From positions 3,833,482 through 3,897,481 of the forward strand of contig NC_030990.1 in NCBI RefSeq assembly GCF_000149955.1: 64,000 bases of DNA, written 5' to 3'. A program made the position numbers and the translations under genes. Source of the DNA: Fusarium oxysporum f. sp. lycopersici 4287 (Eukaryota; Ascomycota; Sordariomycetes; Hypocreales; Nectriaceae). Every line of letters starts with the position of its first letter. The stretch's first letter is position 1. Positions 1-12,957 of the stretch are shown here, piece by piece. The notes beneath the pieces were generated by a model that ran no database searches, had not been told where the DNA came from, and saw nothing but the letters and a program-made list of their open reading frames with translations.

Positions 1-3000
1 TGCATCTTGCATGACGAAGAATGCTTGTTTCTCAGTCTATAGATGTGGCTTCTCTCAAGGGCTGAATCATGGGCACCCATATCCTGCGGCTGTATCAACA
101 TCAAGCCATCTCACGGACGGTCGGCTCTTCTCAGGATGAAAGGAACCGGCTAGGGAGAGCGGCAAGGGAAAATGAGATGAGAGTTCACCTCCTCAGACTC
201 CATCGAATGCTGTACAACCCATCATGCAGCAGTCCACACCTCCTTTGCCAAAAAACCGCGCAACTGTCTTCTCTTTTTTCGGCGTAAAAACAATGCGATG
301 ATGGGTCCTCTGAGTCGGGCCAGTCCAGTGGTATGTATAACCGGCCGAGACCTGGGTCTGTTTGACGATGCAGCGAGATGGAGCATTGCGGCATGTGGGT
401 CGACATGCGAGGTGCGGGTAAGGACTTACACGGTGGTGACATTGTTTTGATGAGCATGAGTTGAAGGTATCTACCGTAGATAAATGTACCTGCATCCTCT
501 TCAGCATTCAACAGTGTCGCAATGTGATACTTTTGAGATTCATGTGCTCGGTCTCCAAACCAGCTAGATCAAAGTCTATGTATGTTGGATGCACTCAATT
601 TCAAGAAGTGTATCGAAACAACTTCTCAGGATATCCTGTTAATGGCTATCCCATATACTGCTTAGCGGTATGCTGAGCAACTTGAATGCACAGAGCCGAC
701 TCCATTGTTGCCATGATGGCGATCATCTCGTGATCATTATCCTCTTTGTAGCTTTGATTTTACTCGATGTTTACTTGTTCGTGATCCCAGCCGCAATTTC
801 AACAACGTAAAGACATAGCATGTTCACCGCCGGAGTCTCGCGATGTCAGAGCCCTGTTTAAAGAGTGGGTGGGCTGTGGGTGAAGGACACTGGACAGTCA
901 ACTTCAGAAAGGCTATCAGGGCTGCATGAGCGAGAGCAGAAGACACCCTTTCAAACACCTTAAGCACAACAGAGTAACATGCGAATTTAACAGCTACGCG
1001 CTGATACCGCGTCGACTGTCATATTGTTTTAAGATGCGGGGTTTGACTTCACAACGCGGGGTTAGTGCCCAGCAGGACGGGTCAACGTGACGGGGAGCGT
1101 CAATGTTCAAGGAAGCCAGTGAGTGAGAGTGAGCCAGCCTGCCAGTCTTGACCAATGTGCTGTTGTATGTACGATACTACGCGTACCAATTGACATAGCC
1201 GCCAGTAGAGAACTGATATCAAATCAGACAGGTCCGTTATCGCAAAGACCGAGACCCCGAATGTCATTCCTTGGTTGCTCAAGCAAGTTCAAGGGGGGGT
1301 TGCACTGCCTGCATGCAGCTCCAACTCACGGGAAGAGACCGAGGTAATTGGCGATCAGTAAACAGCGCCAGATAGGATTGGACAGTTTCAAACACCTTCC
1401 ATGATCGTCGCAGTATTAAATGAAGTACTGCGAGTCACGAGGAGCACGGATATCGCGCAGCTCAGGTCGGACAAAGGACCTTTCAGTCGTTTCATCTATA
1501 AACTTGTGAAATAGGAGAAAGAGACGATTGTTTCTGTTTGCTATATTAGTCAGTTTCAGGGTCCTTTGTAATAAACCTGAGAGATGATCTTTGAGGATCT
1601 GAAAGGATTCTTGACTCGGATTTCATGCGCCCATTGATTCTGCGGGCACATGGAAAGGCTAGCTATCAGTAAGACACGTCCATGTCCATGTCGATGTCCA
1701 TTCATCCATGTCCATGCCAAACTGTCGTCATCGGGAGATTTCTGGCTTGCATTGCATGCATTTCTGTATGCAAGTGGGCCAGATGTGGGAGAGCTCACGA
1801 GCCTGGTTGTAAGAGAAGGGTTCAATTGGTGGATGGACGAAGGGGTTGCTGTTGATGCGGATTGGAGAGACAACATGACACCTAAGACGGTTACTGCGTG
1901 CGTCCCTGAAGCAAGGGTAGATCGCAGACGAAGACGTAGACGGCAGCTTAGCTTGCGAGTGCGGAAATGGCACCAGTAGAAAGGCAGTCTGTCATGAACG
2001 GAACAGGTGATTGTGGGGAAGTTGAAGAGCGACGAGGCGAGCATCTGGATCAGTTGTTGCTCTGCTGTGCTCTGTACCCCCACGGCTTGGGGTTAGCCAA
2101 GAGTATAAACGTGTAATATTCAGTGCAACATAGCCTGATTGAGAAGGCAAAGAAAGAAGGCGACGAAAGGCAACCTGTGTTGCTGTTCTTTGTGCATTGT
2201 TACTGGCAAAGGGCGTGAGATAGACCAGACGAAGCTTTGTCGACGCCTGTAACAGACCAAACCTCCAGCCAAAAGATCAACAAAGCGGCCTGTGGCGCAT
2301 CTTGCGCATCAACCCTTCTTGCATAGGCTAGCTGCTGGGTGGTCCCTTGCGCGGGGTGACTGCGTACTGAAACGAGCAAGCTGTGTGTCAAGTCATTGTC
2401 TATCATCTGAGGATTTGGTTGGCAAAGTGACTGATTGTCAGTCACAAGCCATCCAAATGACCAATACAACATGACAGCGACATCAACATCAACAGCTAAT
2501 GCTGTGCTGTGCTATGCTGGCTGCGATTTACAGATACACCGCCTCGAATATGAAAGCGGCTGGTGTTTGCTTAGTACGACCAAAACCACGCTTCGTAACT
2601 GGTGGGAAGGTTTACAAGCGACGATTCCATTGTGGGCCTGCCGAGGGTGGATGATGAATCAACGGTCAAGAATTCTGTGGCGGTTTGCTTCTGGAAAAGA
2701 AGATGCAGAACATTAATGTGCTGTACCGTATCGTACCGTATTTGCGGATGATTATGCGAGCATGAGGCTTGGAGGAAGGCAGTGCAAGTAGCGCCCTCTG
2801 TCATCTTCACACGGTATACGAAGCAGCGAGTCGTAACCCTGAAACTGCCCGGCAACCCTCAGGCCTCTCAGAGTCAGGACAGAGTCAGGACGGTGTGACA
2901 CACAGTAGATCAGGGAACAACGTGGATCTACGCTCCATCTCAGTTTGGCCGTCGCTGACAGGCGCCACCACTGGTCAATTGAGAAGACCCTGACTGAACA

Positions 3001-4931
3001 AATCTGACTGTGGCCTCGGAGGGATGTGTCTAGGTACTGTAGAGAAAAGGGAGAAATGCACTGGGCTGAGCGAGTTGAGAGCGGTCTGCGTACCGAAATT
3101 GGGACCTCGGAATGCGTAAATGCTCGCCTCAAAATTGGATCTGTAATTTTGAACCGGAATGGATCCTATACGGCTGCTCTTTTTCTCGGCGCTGTGGAAA
3201 AGCGGACTCAATTCGGAGCGTCAGCAGCGGAGCAAGACGCCTACAGGGCATCGTTTTTTTTTTTTTTTTTTTTTTTTTTTTTCGCGGCTGGGGGAGACAA
3301 AGAAAACTTACTACTCGGTACCTCTATCCTAAGTGACAAAAAGACTTAGGTAAGCCTAGTATATCTTAGCAGGCCTTTAGACCAGTTTATTTTTGGCACC
3401 CTGGTTTAATGTCAGAAGTTTTCTTACTCCCTTGAGGTGCTGGCAGCGACAAGACAGTCAGCAGGAAAAAAAAAGCCATGGATCGATCTAGGCATCGAAA
3501 GGCCTAGCCCAGAAGGACGCGAAAAAAGGGCGCAAAAATATGCCGTGAACCAGGAATTCATCTTCCTCAGAAGGTTAAAGGCTGGGGCTTACTCGAAACT
3601 TGGCTTCGATCAGTCATTTCAAGTCAGTCAGTCATGTCCACTCACACCTCAGCATCAATTGGTGATAGCGTATTACCTGAAGCCCTGCCCTGAGCCCTTA
3701 GCACAAGGCGCCCTGTGAAATGTAACAAGCCAGTCAGCCAGTCCAGTCAATTCCTCTGCTTCTGACCCGTGGTAGTAAAATTTCTTTGGCACTGGGGGGC
3801 ACAAATGTCAACAGGACTCCATTTTTTACCCGCTCCTGGCACGGCAAATCGCCCATCATCCTCTTAATTTAGGGTACCTTAGGGAACGGCCCCCCCTAAA
3901 TTTCATCCCGTTCCTTGTCGTCGTTGGCCCCAACCTGAAAGTGACCTCCGCCCACTGTCGGCCAGTACCTTTTTTTCGCTCGCGTCTTCCTTGTAGCGTC
4001 AGGTATTCCCGTCAATTTTCGTTCATTTCCACCTGCATTTTCCATTCTCGTTGCTTCGCGCCGATTAACAAGGCTTACCTTATTAATAAATCAAAGACGG
4101 GACCCGAGGCCACCCTCTCTCTCTCTTTTTCTTTACTGCCTCAAATAATTACCTCGCCCTTCTCCCCCCCTTTCTTTGTTTTGTTTTGTTCTGTTCAGTG
4201 TTTTTAGTTGTTTCCTCTGAAACGATTCTACAAAGCATCCCTCCACCCATTATCCCTCCCCCCCTTGTCCCTGTCGAGCAACTTTGTCTCAGACCTTGAT
4301 CTGTACTGTACTGTACATAGAGTTACACTACAAAACGGTGCCGTACTCGTGCCCGCCCTCGGAGAACGTCATATGCACCAGTCTCCACGCGTATTAAACA
4401 GAACAGCGGCTCTCGCACTCACACACCCATAACAATCCATACACCCACCTACGCAGCACAGCACAGACGCCACCCTGAATTGAGATTGGGGAAATCCTGC
4501 AACTTGGGAATCAGCCGCCTTTTCTACTCCTCTTCTAGCTTCTACTCAAAAGCCCAGTCCGGCCCGGCCCTGCATTGCATCTCACTTCTGCCATCGACCC
4601 ATATCAAAGCACCCTCACGCACAAAGTAACCACCCCAACCAACAACCTACTCTACTCTATAGCAGTTGACGATGTTTGTCTTGCTGTTATAGCACCACTG
4701 TCCTCAGGGACACTTTTAACGCCTCCTTCGACGCTGCTATTGCCCAGGCAATAACACAACCGCAACGCCTTGCACCCCAACTACTATACGACACATACAA
4801 CTGCACGCCTTCTCGACTACTTTAACGACTATTATCCTAATCTCCTGATCACGAATCAAACTTTCCTGTTTGGATCCTTCAGCTCAACCCCCACACTTAC
4901 ACCCCAAAGTCGAAGCACTCTATCTACCAAT
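1..4931. other. Gene-free upstream region and long leader
   Basis: I see no convincing gene here. Open frames are short, overlap on both strands and are low in complexity. The stretch holds a repeat of the unit TCCATG around 1678-1720, a 29-base T run at 3254-3282, AGTC-rich runs near 3613-3635 and 3725-3750, and the palindrome-like AGGGTACCTT at 3871-3880. From about 3900 to 4900 the + strand is rich in C and T, with a CT run near 4113-4135, as is usual for promoters and 5' leaders in Fusarium-like fungi. It probably carries the promoter and a leader with several short upstream open frames for the gene that follows. Confidence 0.6.
3254..3282 (+). repeat. 29-nt poly-T tract
   Basis: An uninterrupted run of 29 T on the + strand, followed by GC-rich sequence. 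I saw no A or B box and no obvious target-site duplication next to it, so I do not call it the tail of a retroposed element. Length may be inaccurate, as homopolymers are hard to sequence. Confidence 0.9.
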
Positions 4932-7333
4932 ATGACGACCAATATGACTACCAACAACCCAGACACCCTATGGGTGGCTCACGGTTCAGAAGAGCTCGAG
5001 GAGGCCGACGAACCGCCTGAGATAACCCTCAAGAAGCAGCAGTTTACTGCCAACGATTTCCAGCGAACTACCATTCGACCTCCTACTGAAAAGTCCTCTC
5101 TGTTGACCAAGGCCATCAATGGACACTCAGACGACGACCTCTACACTCCCCAGGCTATCTCACGATCCATGGCCAACACCCAGCGACGTCGCTCCCTTGT
5201 TAGCAACATCAGCCTCGCTTCGACCGCCGACCTCACGAGCGATACTGGTTTTACTAGCCCTTCGAGACCGAGTACACCAAGCCCTCCTCTCCCTGAAATG
5301 GCCATGCTGCGCTTGCACGATGGACGTGCTGCCGAGCCTACGCATGTTTCTTTGCTAGGTGCTGCTGTCAGGCTACAGCAGGGCAAGACTGAGGAGCCTC
5401 GCAAGCGAAGCATTCAGTTTGCATGCGGTGGCAAGCCCGTGGTCCAAGAACAACCCCCTCGATCCCAACCTATGGTCAAAGCGCCTTCTGCTCAGGAAGC
5501 TCCTCGCAAGTCATGCATCAAGTTTGCATGCCCAGCTCGACCCGCCTCTACTCAGAACACTCCTCCCCGGCACATCGAGAACTGCGCCAAGAAGGACGTC
5601 ACACCAAAGGCCGAATCTCCCTCAACGCCCAAGCGAACTTCAGCCCTGACGTTTGCCGCACCTCGCCAGGTCACACCTCGCCGACACTCCATGTCGCGTC
5701 CTAAATTTCTCCGCGCCAACTCCTCTGACCTTGCCACAGACAGCTCACAGTTCCACGAGTTTGCTAGTGGTATCACCCGAGAGGACGATTGGATCCGACG
5801 TGATAGCAATGCTGTTGCAACTAAACTGACAATCAATGACACTCTGACCAAGGAGAACAACATTCGACGTCTGGCTACCGAGGCAGAAGAAGAGGCGCAA
5901 GAGGAAGAAGACGAGCTCGAGGACGAGGAGGATGCTGACGTTGACGACGAGGATGATGTGGACGAGGATGAAGATGAGGATGAGGACGACGAACTCGATG
6001 TTGAGCTCGACGAGGATGAAGAGGACGACGAGGAGGACGATGACGATTCTGATGGGACTATTCACACCCGATGAAGAGACTGAATTCGCCGACTCCCAAT
6101 GACGATGATGAANNNNNNNNNNNNNNNNNNNNNNNNNNNNNNNNNNNNNNNNNNNNNNNNNNNNNNNNNNNNNNNNNNNNNNNNNNNNNNNNNNNNNNNN
6201 NNNNNNNNNNNNNNNNNNNNNNNNNNNNNNNNNNNNNNNNNNNNNNNNNNNNNNNNNNNNNNNNNNNNNNNNNNNNNNNNNNNNNNNNNNNNNNNNNNNN
6301 NNNNNNNNNNNNNNNNNNNNNNNNNNNNNNNNNNNNNNNNNNNNNNNNNNNNNNNNNNNNNNNNNNNNNNNNNNNNNNNNNNNNNNNNNNNNNNNNNNNN
6401 NNNNNNNNNNNNNNNNNNNNNNNNNNNNNNNNNNNNNNNNNNNNNNNNNNNNNNNNNNNCACTTCTATCACTACCGTGGATAACCAGCGTGCCAACCGTC
6501 GCTCAAAGCGCGTCAGATATGCCGAGGAGGCTCCTGATCTTCCCGACAGCACTGACTTTGTCTGCGGTACATTGGATGAGGACCGTCCTCTCGAGGAAGC
6601 TTACCTTTCATGCCTCGCAGCTCGACGAAATGAGAAGCTTCGCGTCATTCCTCAGGATATCGACCCCAGTTTCCCTGCCTCTGAGCCTGAGGAGGAAAAC
6701 GAGGGCGAGATCTTCAACCCTGTTCATCACTCAAGTGACGAGGATGATGAGTTCTTCCAGGGCAAAATGGAGGATCTTCATCATGAACGTGACCGTCCTC
6801 GTCGCCGTCGCAAGAGCGAGCATGCCTCTCCCAAGCGATTCCGCTCTCCTCCCCCCAAGCGTCATCACTCACCCCCTCCCAAGGTCCGAGGCCGATCACC
6901 CAAGCCTCTGTTTGACCGTCAATCCCCTCGAAAGGCCAAGTCCCCAGCTCCTATGCGCAAGCCCATCACTACTCCTCTTGGATCTCCTCGCTGCGGCCAA
7001 GTCAACTTCAACCTGGCTGGTCGCCCTGGGCTCACTCACACCAAGTCTCTTCCACGTGGTGGTGCTATGTGCCACCAGCGAAAGCAGGCCCGACACAAGG
7101 TCAAATACGACAACGATACCCACATCCGTGGCGCTATCGATATCGTCAAGGGTCTGGAGAGTAAGCGTCAGCGACGCAAGGAGAAGTTCCATCAAAAGTA
7201 CTGCAACCGCGCTCGACGTGGCCAGATCCCCGAGCGCAAGCCTGTTCCCGGACGCGGCACGGAACGCATGAGGGAACTCGGCCTTCTTATGGCTGGCAAG
7301 AAGGACCAGACCAACTACGTCCTTTCCATCTAA
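4932..7333 (+). CDS. Acidic conserved fungal protein (DUF2457-like), contains gap
   Basis: The function is unknown. The N-terminal part reads DPDTLWVAHGSEE-like and then carries three spaced repeats around the motif FAC or FAA (IQFACGG, IKFACPA, LTFAAPR), followed by a run of roughly 60 mostly Asp/Glu residues. After the gap come an SKRVRYAEEAPDLPD block, Arg/Ser/Pro-rich basic repeats (PKRFRSPPPKRHHSPPPK) and a conserved basic C-terminus ending NYVLSI. This order fits the family that I recall as DUF2457, an attribution I hold only moderately. The basic tail suggests a nuclear protein, which is inference. I prefer the ATG at 4932; an in-frame ATG at 4770 adds 54 residues that look like leader. 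The frame changes twice between 6054 and 6112, next to the N gap, so the sequence there is unreliable and the coding region cannot be joined from this window. Confidence 0.6.
6113..6459. other. Assembly gap (347 N)
   Basis: A run of 347 N lies directly after a highly repetitive GAG/GAC-rich stretch coding for acidic residues. Such low-complexity sequence commonly breaks short-read assemblies. Sequence on both sides belongs to one gene. The true length is unknown. Confidence 0.98.
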
Positions 7334-8254
7334 GCATGCTTTCAATTTAGACTGCGAGACACGTTACGACGAAGATGATACATCTTACACGATTTAACTT
7401 GATGACTCAAATGTCCTTTCTTCTTACACCTTCTCGGCTAGGTCTCCGAGATTGTTTTACTGTATATACTGATAATGGACCCTGGATGCTCGCAATGCTC
7501 GAGATTTCCTGTACATACTTTTTCTATTTTTTCTTTGTCATACTGCATAAAGCGGACGGACAACGCTCGCTACTGGCGGAAAGGAGCTTATTTTGAACTG
7601 CTTGGATACCCGATACAGCATTTGGTATTACTGGGTTACATGCTCGGCGTTGGATGAGAGGCTATCATGACATAAATGCATTTAGCGGAATATCAATCAC
7701 GACAATGATTCTCTGCCATATATTGTTCGCTTTCTGTGATATAAAGTAATTAGATGGATGGAACTACTCGCAGTTATTCAATTGGGCTGGTAAGTGTTGT
7801 AGGTCTCGTTGACCATTGGGGTGGTCTTCAACTGGTCACTTTAGTGTAAGTGAGTCCTAGAGATGGGCTTCGATTCACCACAATTTGGCAATGGAACTGT
7901 GAATGCTCCTATAGTAAAGGACAAGTTGACATAATTCTTATACGTTCCTAGATATACAAATTTTAGCCACGGTTCTTGCTCCCTTTGCCTTGTGCCAGCT
8001 GACCTGCAGCTCGGAATTCGATGGACGGAACTGTACGGCGTGACATGCACGATGATATGTGCCTTACAATTCAGGCACCACTTCAGCGTCCCTTTCTTGC
8101 CAGCTTTTGGTTCAAGGCAACGCCTCCAAACAATCCACCACCAGCTACATTCCACGACGCCAACGATAACGACGACTCTTTTTCTCCAGTGCAAGATAAT
8201 AAAACCACGCTTTTTATTTCAACCTAATACTCAACTTTAATACACACACACAAC
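7334..8254. other. Intergenic, no gene seen
   Basis: This holds the 3' end of the acidic-protein gene and the promoter and leader of SAR1. No open frame is convincing. A short CA-rich run (8241-8252) ends just before the SAR1 start codon. Confidence 0.6.
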
Positions 8255-9103
<849 letters not shown>

Positions 9104-9811
9104 AGGAGTAGGGAAGATGAGATGAGATTGGAAGAAGTGAGGCAGTGAGCTAGAGAGGTATACCTAACGTCGAGTCCTTTTGGGGAGAGGTAGAGAGGAC
9201 AAGTGATTTCCAGTGTTTATGAGACTCAGAATTCTCCCTTAGGCGAACATTGGTCCTGCAATTCTACTACATTTACTTGCTACAAAATCTAACCGAGCCT
9301 CATGTTGGGAACACTCCTGAAGATGGAAAAATCAGACCCCTGGTGTTTATGTGCTAGGGTGCTTACAGGGGGCGGCTGGAAGCTCATGAACGGCATTATT
9401 GTGCCTAGGCATCGTCGGGACACATATCATGATGCATGATGCGGCTAGTTTAACCGTAGCTAAAAGAGAAGGTGGCAAGAATTAGAGAGAGATTATGCGT
9501 ATTACATCTCATGATTAGCGCTCGTGGGCTCATTCTGTCGCTGTCGGTGGTGATACCAGGTGTTCGATAGAGGCCTCGGTTCGCCAAGATGGACTGGTAT
9601 GGATCCCCGGAATATGTACCTCTGTACCGTTTCCCCAACGGAATCTACGTCATGTTACTAGAATCATCACAAGGCAACCCAACAGAGCTTCGCATCATAG
9701 TAATCAATTTCTCCCTTAACCCACTGCAACATCTCACGATTCCGAGAAATCTGACTTATTTCTCTCTTCTGTCAGCAATGGGTTAGAGATTACGGCGTAA
9801 AATCGATCGCA
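9104..9811. other. Intergenic with possible upstream ORF
   Basis: This contains the SAR1 terminator region and the promoter of the patatin-type gene. A 65-codon open frame (9589-9786) ends 25 nt before the next start codon. It could be a translated upstream ORF but shows no family likeness. Nothing else is supported. Confidence 0.5.
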
Positions 9812-12165
9812 ATGTCTTCCTCGTCGTATTCCTCACTACTGCCTCGTGATCCAGTCTATGGATTTCCACCGGAATCTTTCGACCCTTCCCTTCTTCCTGA
9901 TGTCGACACTGAATTCGTCAATGCGCAAGACTTGGAGGCCTTTGAGAAGGCGCTCCAGGCTCCTGATCCGCTTCAGAGTCCGACCGATGAAAACGGCGCT
10001 CGGTCGCCACGCAGCCCGAGTTCCTTCAGTGTGACAAAGAGGCCTTCGCAGGTCGAGTCTGGCCTTGCGGATGATGTCGCTGCTGTCGCCGCCGCCGCAG
10101 ACGCTGCGTCTGGAGATCTTCCTGTTCCCCCGACACCGAGTCAAGGGACCTTTATCACAGCGCAGAACGATTGGGCGCCTGTTAACGAGAAGATCTATAG
10201 CCGTCGCCGTGGTTCGAAGCGAAGCAAGAGAAAGCGCAGGGGTGGAAAAGGGGCTGTTGAAGGTCTTCTAGGGACCCGCACCAAGGACGAGACCCGAGAG
10301 GGATATCTATACCAACTTTCAAAGTGGCCTTTGCTTTTCTTCGTGTTTGCATGGCTGGGTGGACTTGCCGTTGCCTATCTCTCGACAAGACTATACATCT
10401 GGGTGTACGAGCATTTCTTCACATGGCGCGGCCAGCGAGAAAGACTCCGAAGAAATTTGCGAAATGCCTCGAAGTATGAGGACTGGGTAAGTGCCGCAAA
10501 GGAGCTCGATAACTACCTTGGTCGACAAACATGGAGGGAAGAGAACGATTTCGCATACTACGATTCCAAGACTGTTCGAAGAGTTTGGGAGCAGATGAAG
10601 AAGACAAGACTGCGCGCTGAAGAGCAAGAAAGCAAGGGCGAGAAGGGTGATGGAGGTAAAGCGGTGGATGAGCTGAAGACCTTGATTGAAGCTTGCGTCA
10701 AGAATAATTTTGTTGGCGTTGAGAACGCGAGGCTGTACAGCCAAACGTACTACGGAACCAAGAATCTGGTACAAAATTTCCTCGATGAAGGCGAGTCCCC
10801 AATGTCCCAGCTAGGCACGAAGATTCTAACCTGAAGCAGAGGAGAAGTGCATCAAATTTCTGATAAACACCAAGCAGCTCGAAATGGAGCAGAAGCGAGT
10901 TCTATTCAAACACGTCTATGCGAACTACGGAAGAACAGCTCTCTGTCTCTCCGGAGGCGCAGCCTTTGCCTACTATCACATTGGCGTTGTCCGAGCTTTG
11001 CTCGATGCGGATCTGCTACCAGATGTCATTACAGGCACCAGTGGTGGTGCTTTAGTAGCTGCTTTGGTGGCCACTCGAACGAATGATGAGCTTAAGCAAC
11101 TTCTTGTGCCAGCACTTTCTGAGCGAATCAACGCCTGCCGCGAACCCTTTACAGTCTGGATTCCTCGATGGTGGAAGACTGGAGCTCGATTTGACTCCGT
11201 TGACTGGGCGCGACGATGCGGCTGGTGGACACATGGCTCCTTGACATTCCGAGAAGCTTATGAACGAACAGGTCGCATTCTCAATGTTACCTGTGTGCCA
11301 GCTGACCCCCATTCGCCGACGATTCTTTGCAACTACCTCACAAGCCCCGATTGTGTTATCTGGTCGGCGGTATTGGCATCGGCCGCTGTACCCGGAATTA
11401 TTAACCCTGTCGTTCTCATGATGAAGACTCGAGACGGTTCTCTAGCCCCCCCAAAAAAAACCTCAGACGAAAAAAAAGGGCTTGTGAAGCAATAGCAACG
11501 ATCGTAATATTACAGAAACGCCACAGATGACAATTGTCAGCCAAGTCAACCCACATATCAACCTTTTCTTTTTCTCTTCTCGAGGCTCAGTTGGTCACCC
11601 AGTCACACATCGCAAGGGGCGTGGATGGCGAGGCGGCTACCTGATGTCTGCGTTTGAGCACTATCTCAAACTGGACATGAATAAGTGGCTCAAGTTTATC
11701 CGCCATGCCGAGTTGTTGCCCCGGCCTCTTGGTCAAGACTGGAGTCAGCTTTGGCTTCAACAATTCAGCGGCACTATTACGATTTGGCCAAAGTCGAGAA
11801 TTTCAGACTTCTGGCGCATTCTGTCGGACCCTGATCCCCATCGGCTATCCCGTATGATTCACGAAGGAAAGCAAAGTGCTTTCCCCAAGCTCAAGTTTAT
11901 TGAGAACAGACTCAAGATTGAGCGACTGGTTGAACGCGGACGCTCTGATTCAAGACCATGGGTGCGTAGGGGCAGCATTCAAACTATTCTCAGCGAAGAG
12001 GATATCAGAAACATTCTGGCGGAGGAGATGGGCAATGGTGCAACTACAGAGGACGAGACCGATGTGGAAGATCTCAGTGGTCTTGGTCTTGGTATGACTA
12101 CCGTCGACGATAACACTCTTTACGAGGAGCCCGAAGAGAAGAGTGACTCGGAGGGTAGCAGTTGA
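9812..12165 (+). CDS. Patatin-like lipase (Tgl3/4/5 type), disrupted as read
   Basis: Members of this family hydrolyse triacylglycerol or lysophospholipids at lipid droplets and membranes. Exon 1 (9812-10790) codes a disordered N-terminus, a basic patch (RRRGSKRSKRKRRGGK), a hydrophobic segment WPLLFFVFAWLGGLAVAYL and the domain before patatin. Exon 2 starts at 10840 after an intron with a GC donor. It carries the oxyanion stretch SGGAAFAYYHIG and the nucleophile elbow GTSGG. The frame then breaks: about 79 nt between 11451 and 11529 match nothing expected, contain A and C runs and stop codons, and take the place of the block in which the family has its W-x-DGS and DIP motif. Downstream, 11527-12165 resumes the family sequence in another frame (TIVSQVNPHINLFFF onward). 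The gene is therefore either a pseudogene or mis-assembled here. Confidence 0.8.
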
Positions 12166-12957
12166 TCTGAGTATCGTGTCAGATGGATGGAAGTGGATAT
12201 AATACGAGCAGCATGTCTCTAGCCTAGAAGCATAGTTCTAAGGTTGCTTTATAAGTTTGGGTTTGAAAATTGGATTTGGATTTGGATTCGGAGGAACAAG
12301 TATATCATTATAAGCGTCTTTAATATACATCAAGCGTTTCATTTGTTAAATTATGGCCAGTTGGTCTCGTTCCTATTTAAGTAATAGAATTCACTTGCTC
12401 CGTTCTGAGTCGGTAACTTTGAAGCATAAGGTACCTTAGTCGGGCTCGAAATAGAGTTGGGGTTGGCGCTAGAAGGTCATAGATTGCAGGGCTGAGTGTA
12501 CTAAGAAACAGTGGCTGTCCTTTCTAAAATTGTTCCTCTGTGCTGAAACTGAGAACACGGTGGCGCGTACGGCAAGGAGCCATTCAGTGCAGGCGGCAAG
12601 TGGGGAGTGACAGATAATCCGATCACCGGCAGCCGTCAACCCGCCCGCTTCCTACTCCAGACGAAGGTCGACCATGGGAAATGCGCTGCGTGGCCGTAAC
12701 TAAACGACAACACCAGCACTTTTCTTTAACTTTACCTTCTCACCCAACAAGCACAATATTATCTGCCAGTAAAATACACTCTTTTGGGGCAGAGAACTTG
12801 TTCTTCATTTTGTAAAGAGATATCTCTTTATTTTATTAGAGCGCTTTTGTGTGTCTTTGTTTCTATCTTCTATACATTGATCGCCTTGAGTTGTGGGCTA
12901 CGTTTCCCCTCGAGCTTGCTTTGAGAGTAGCCCTGGGGCTCTCTTCAAACCGTCAAG
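12166..12957. other. Intergenic, no gene seen
   Basis: This covers the 3' end of the patatin gene and the promoter of SEC63. It includes the perfect palindrome AAGGTACCTT at 12428-12437, one of several similar motifs in this window. The last 250 bases are rich in T and C, as expected for a leader. Confidence 0.6.

Noticed and set aside
1556..2083. 175-codon open frame on the minus strand
   Set aside because: Low-complexity, overlaps an open frame of similar quality on the + strand, no motif and no splice-linked continuation.
3254..3420. Poly-T as the tail of a minus-strand SINE
   Set aside because: No A or B box and no target-site duplication could be found in the flank.
11498..11526. An intron explaining the patatin break (GTAATATTACAG...CCACAG)
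   Set aside because: Too short to be spliced, and the missing coding block would still be absent. The other upstream GT (near 11437) is a poor donor.
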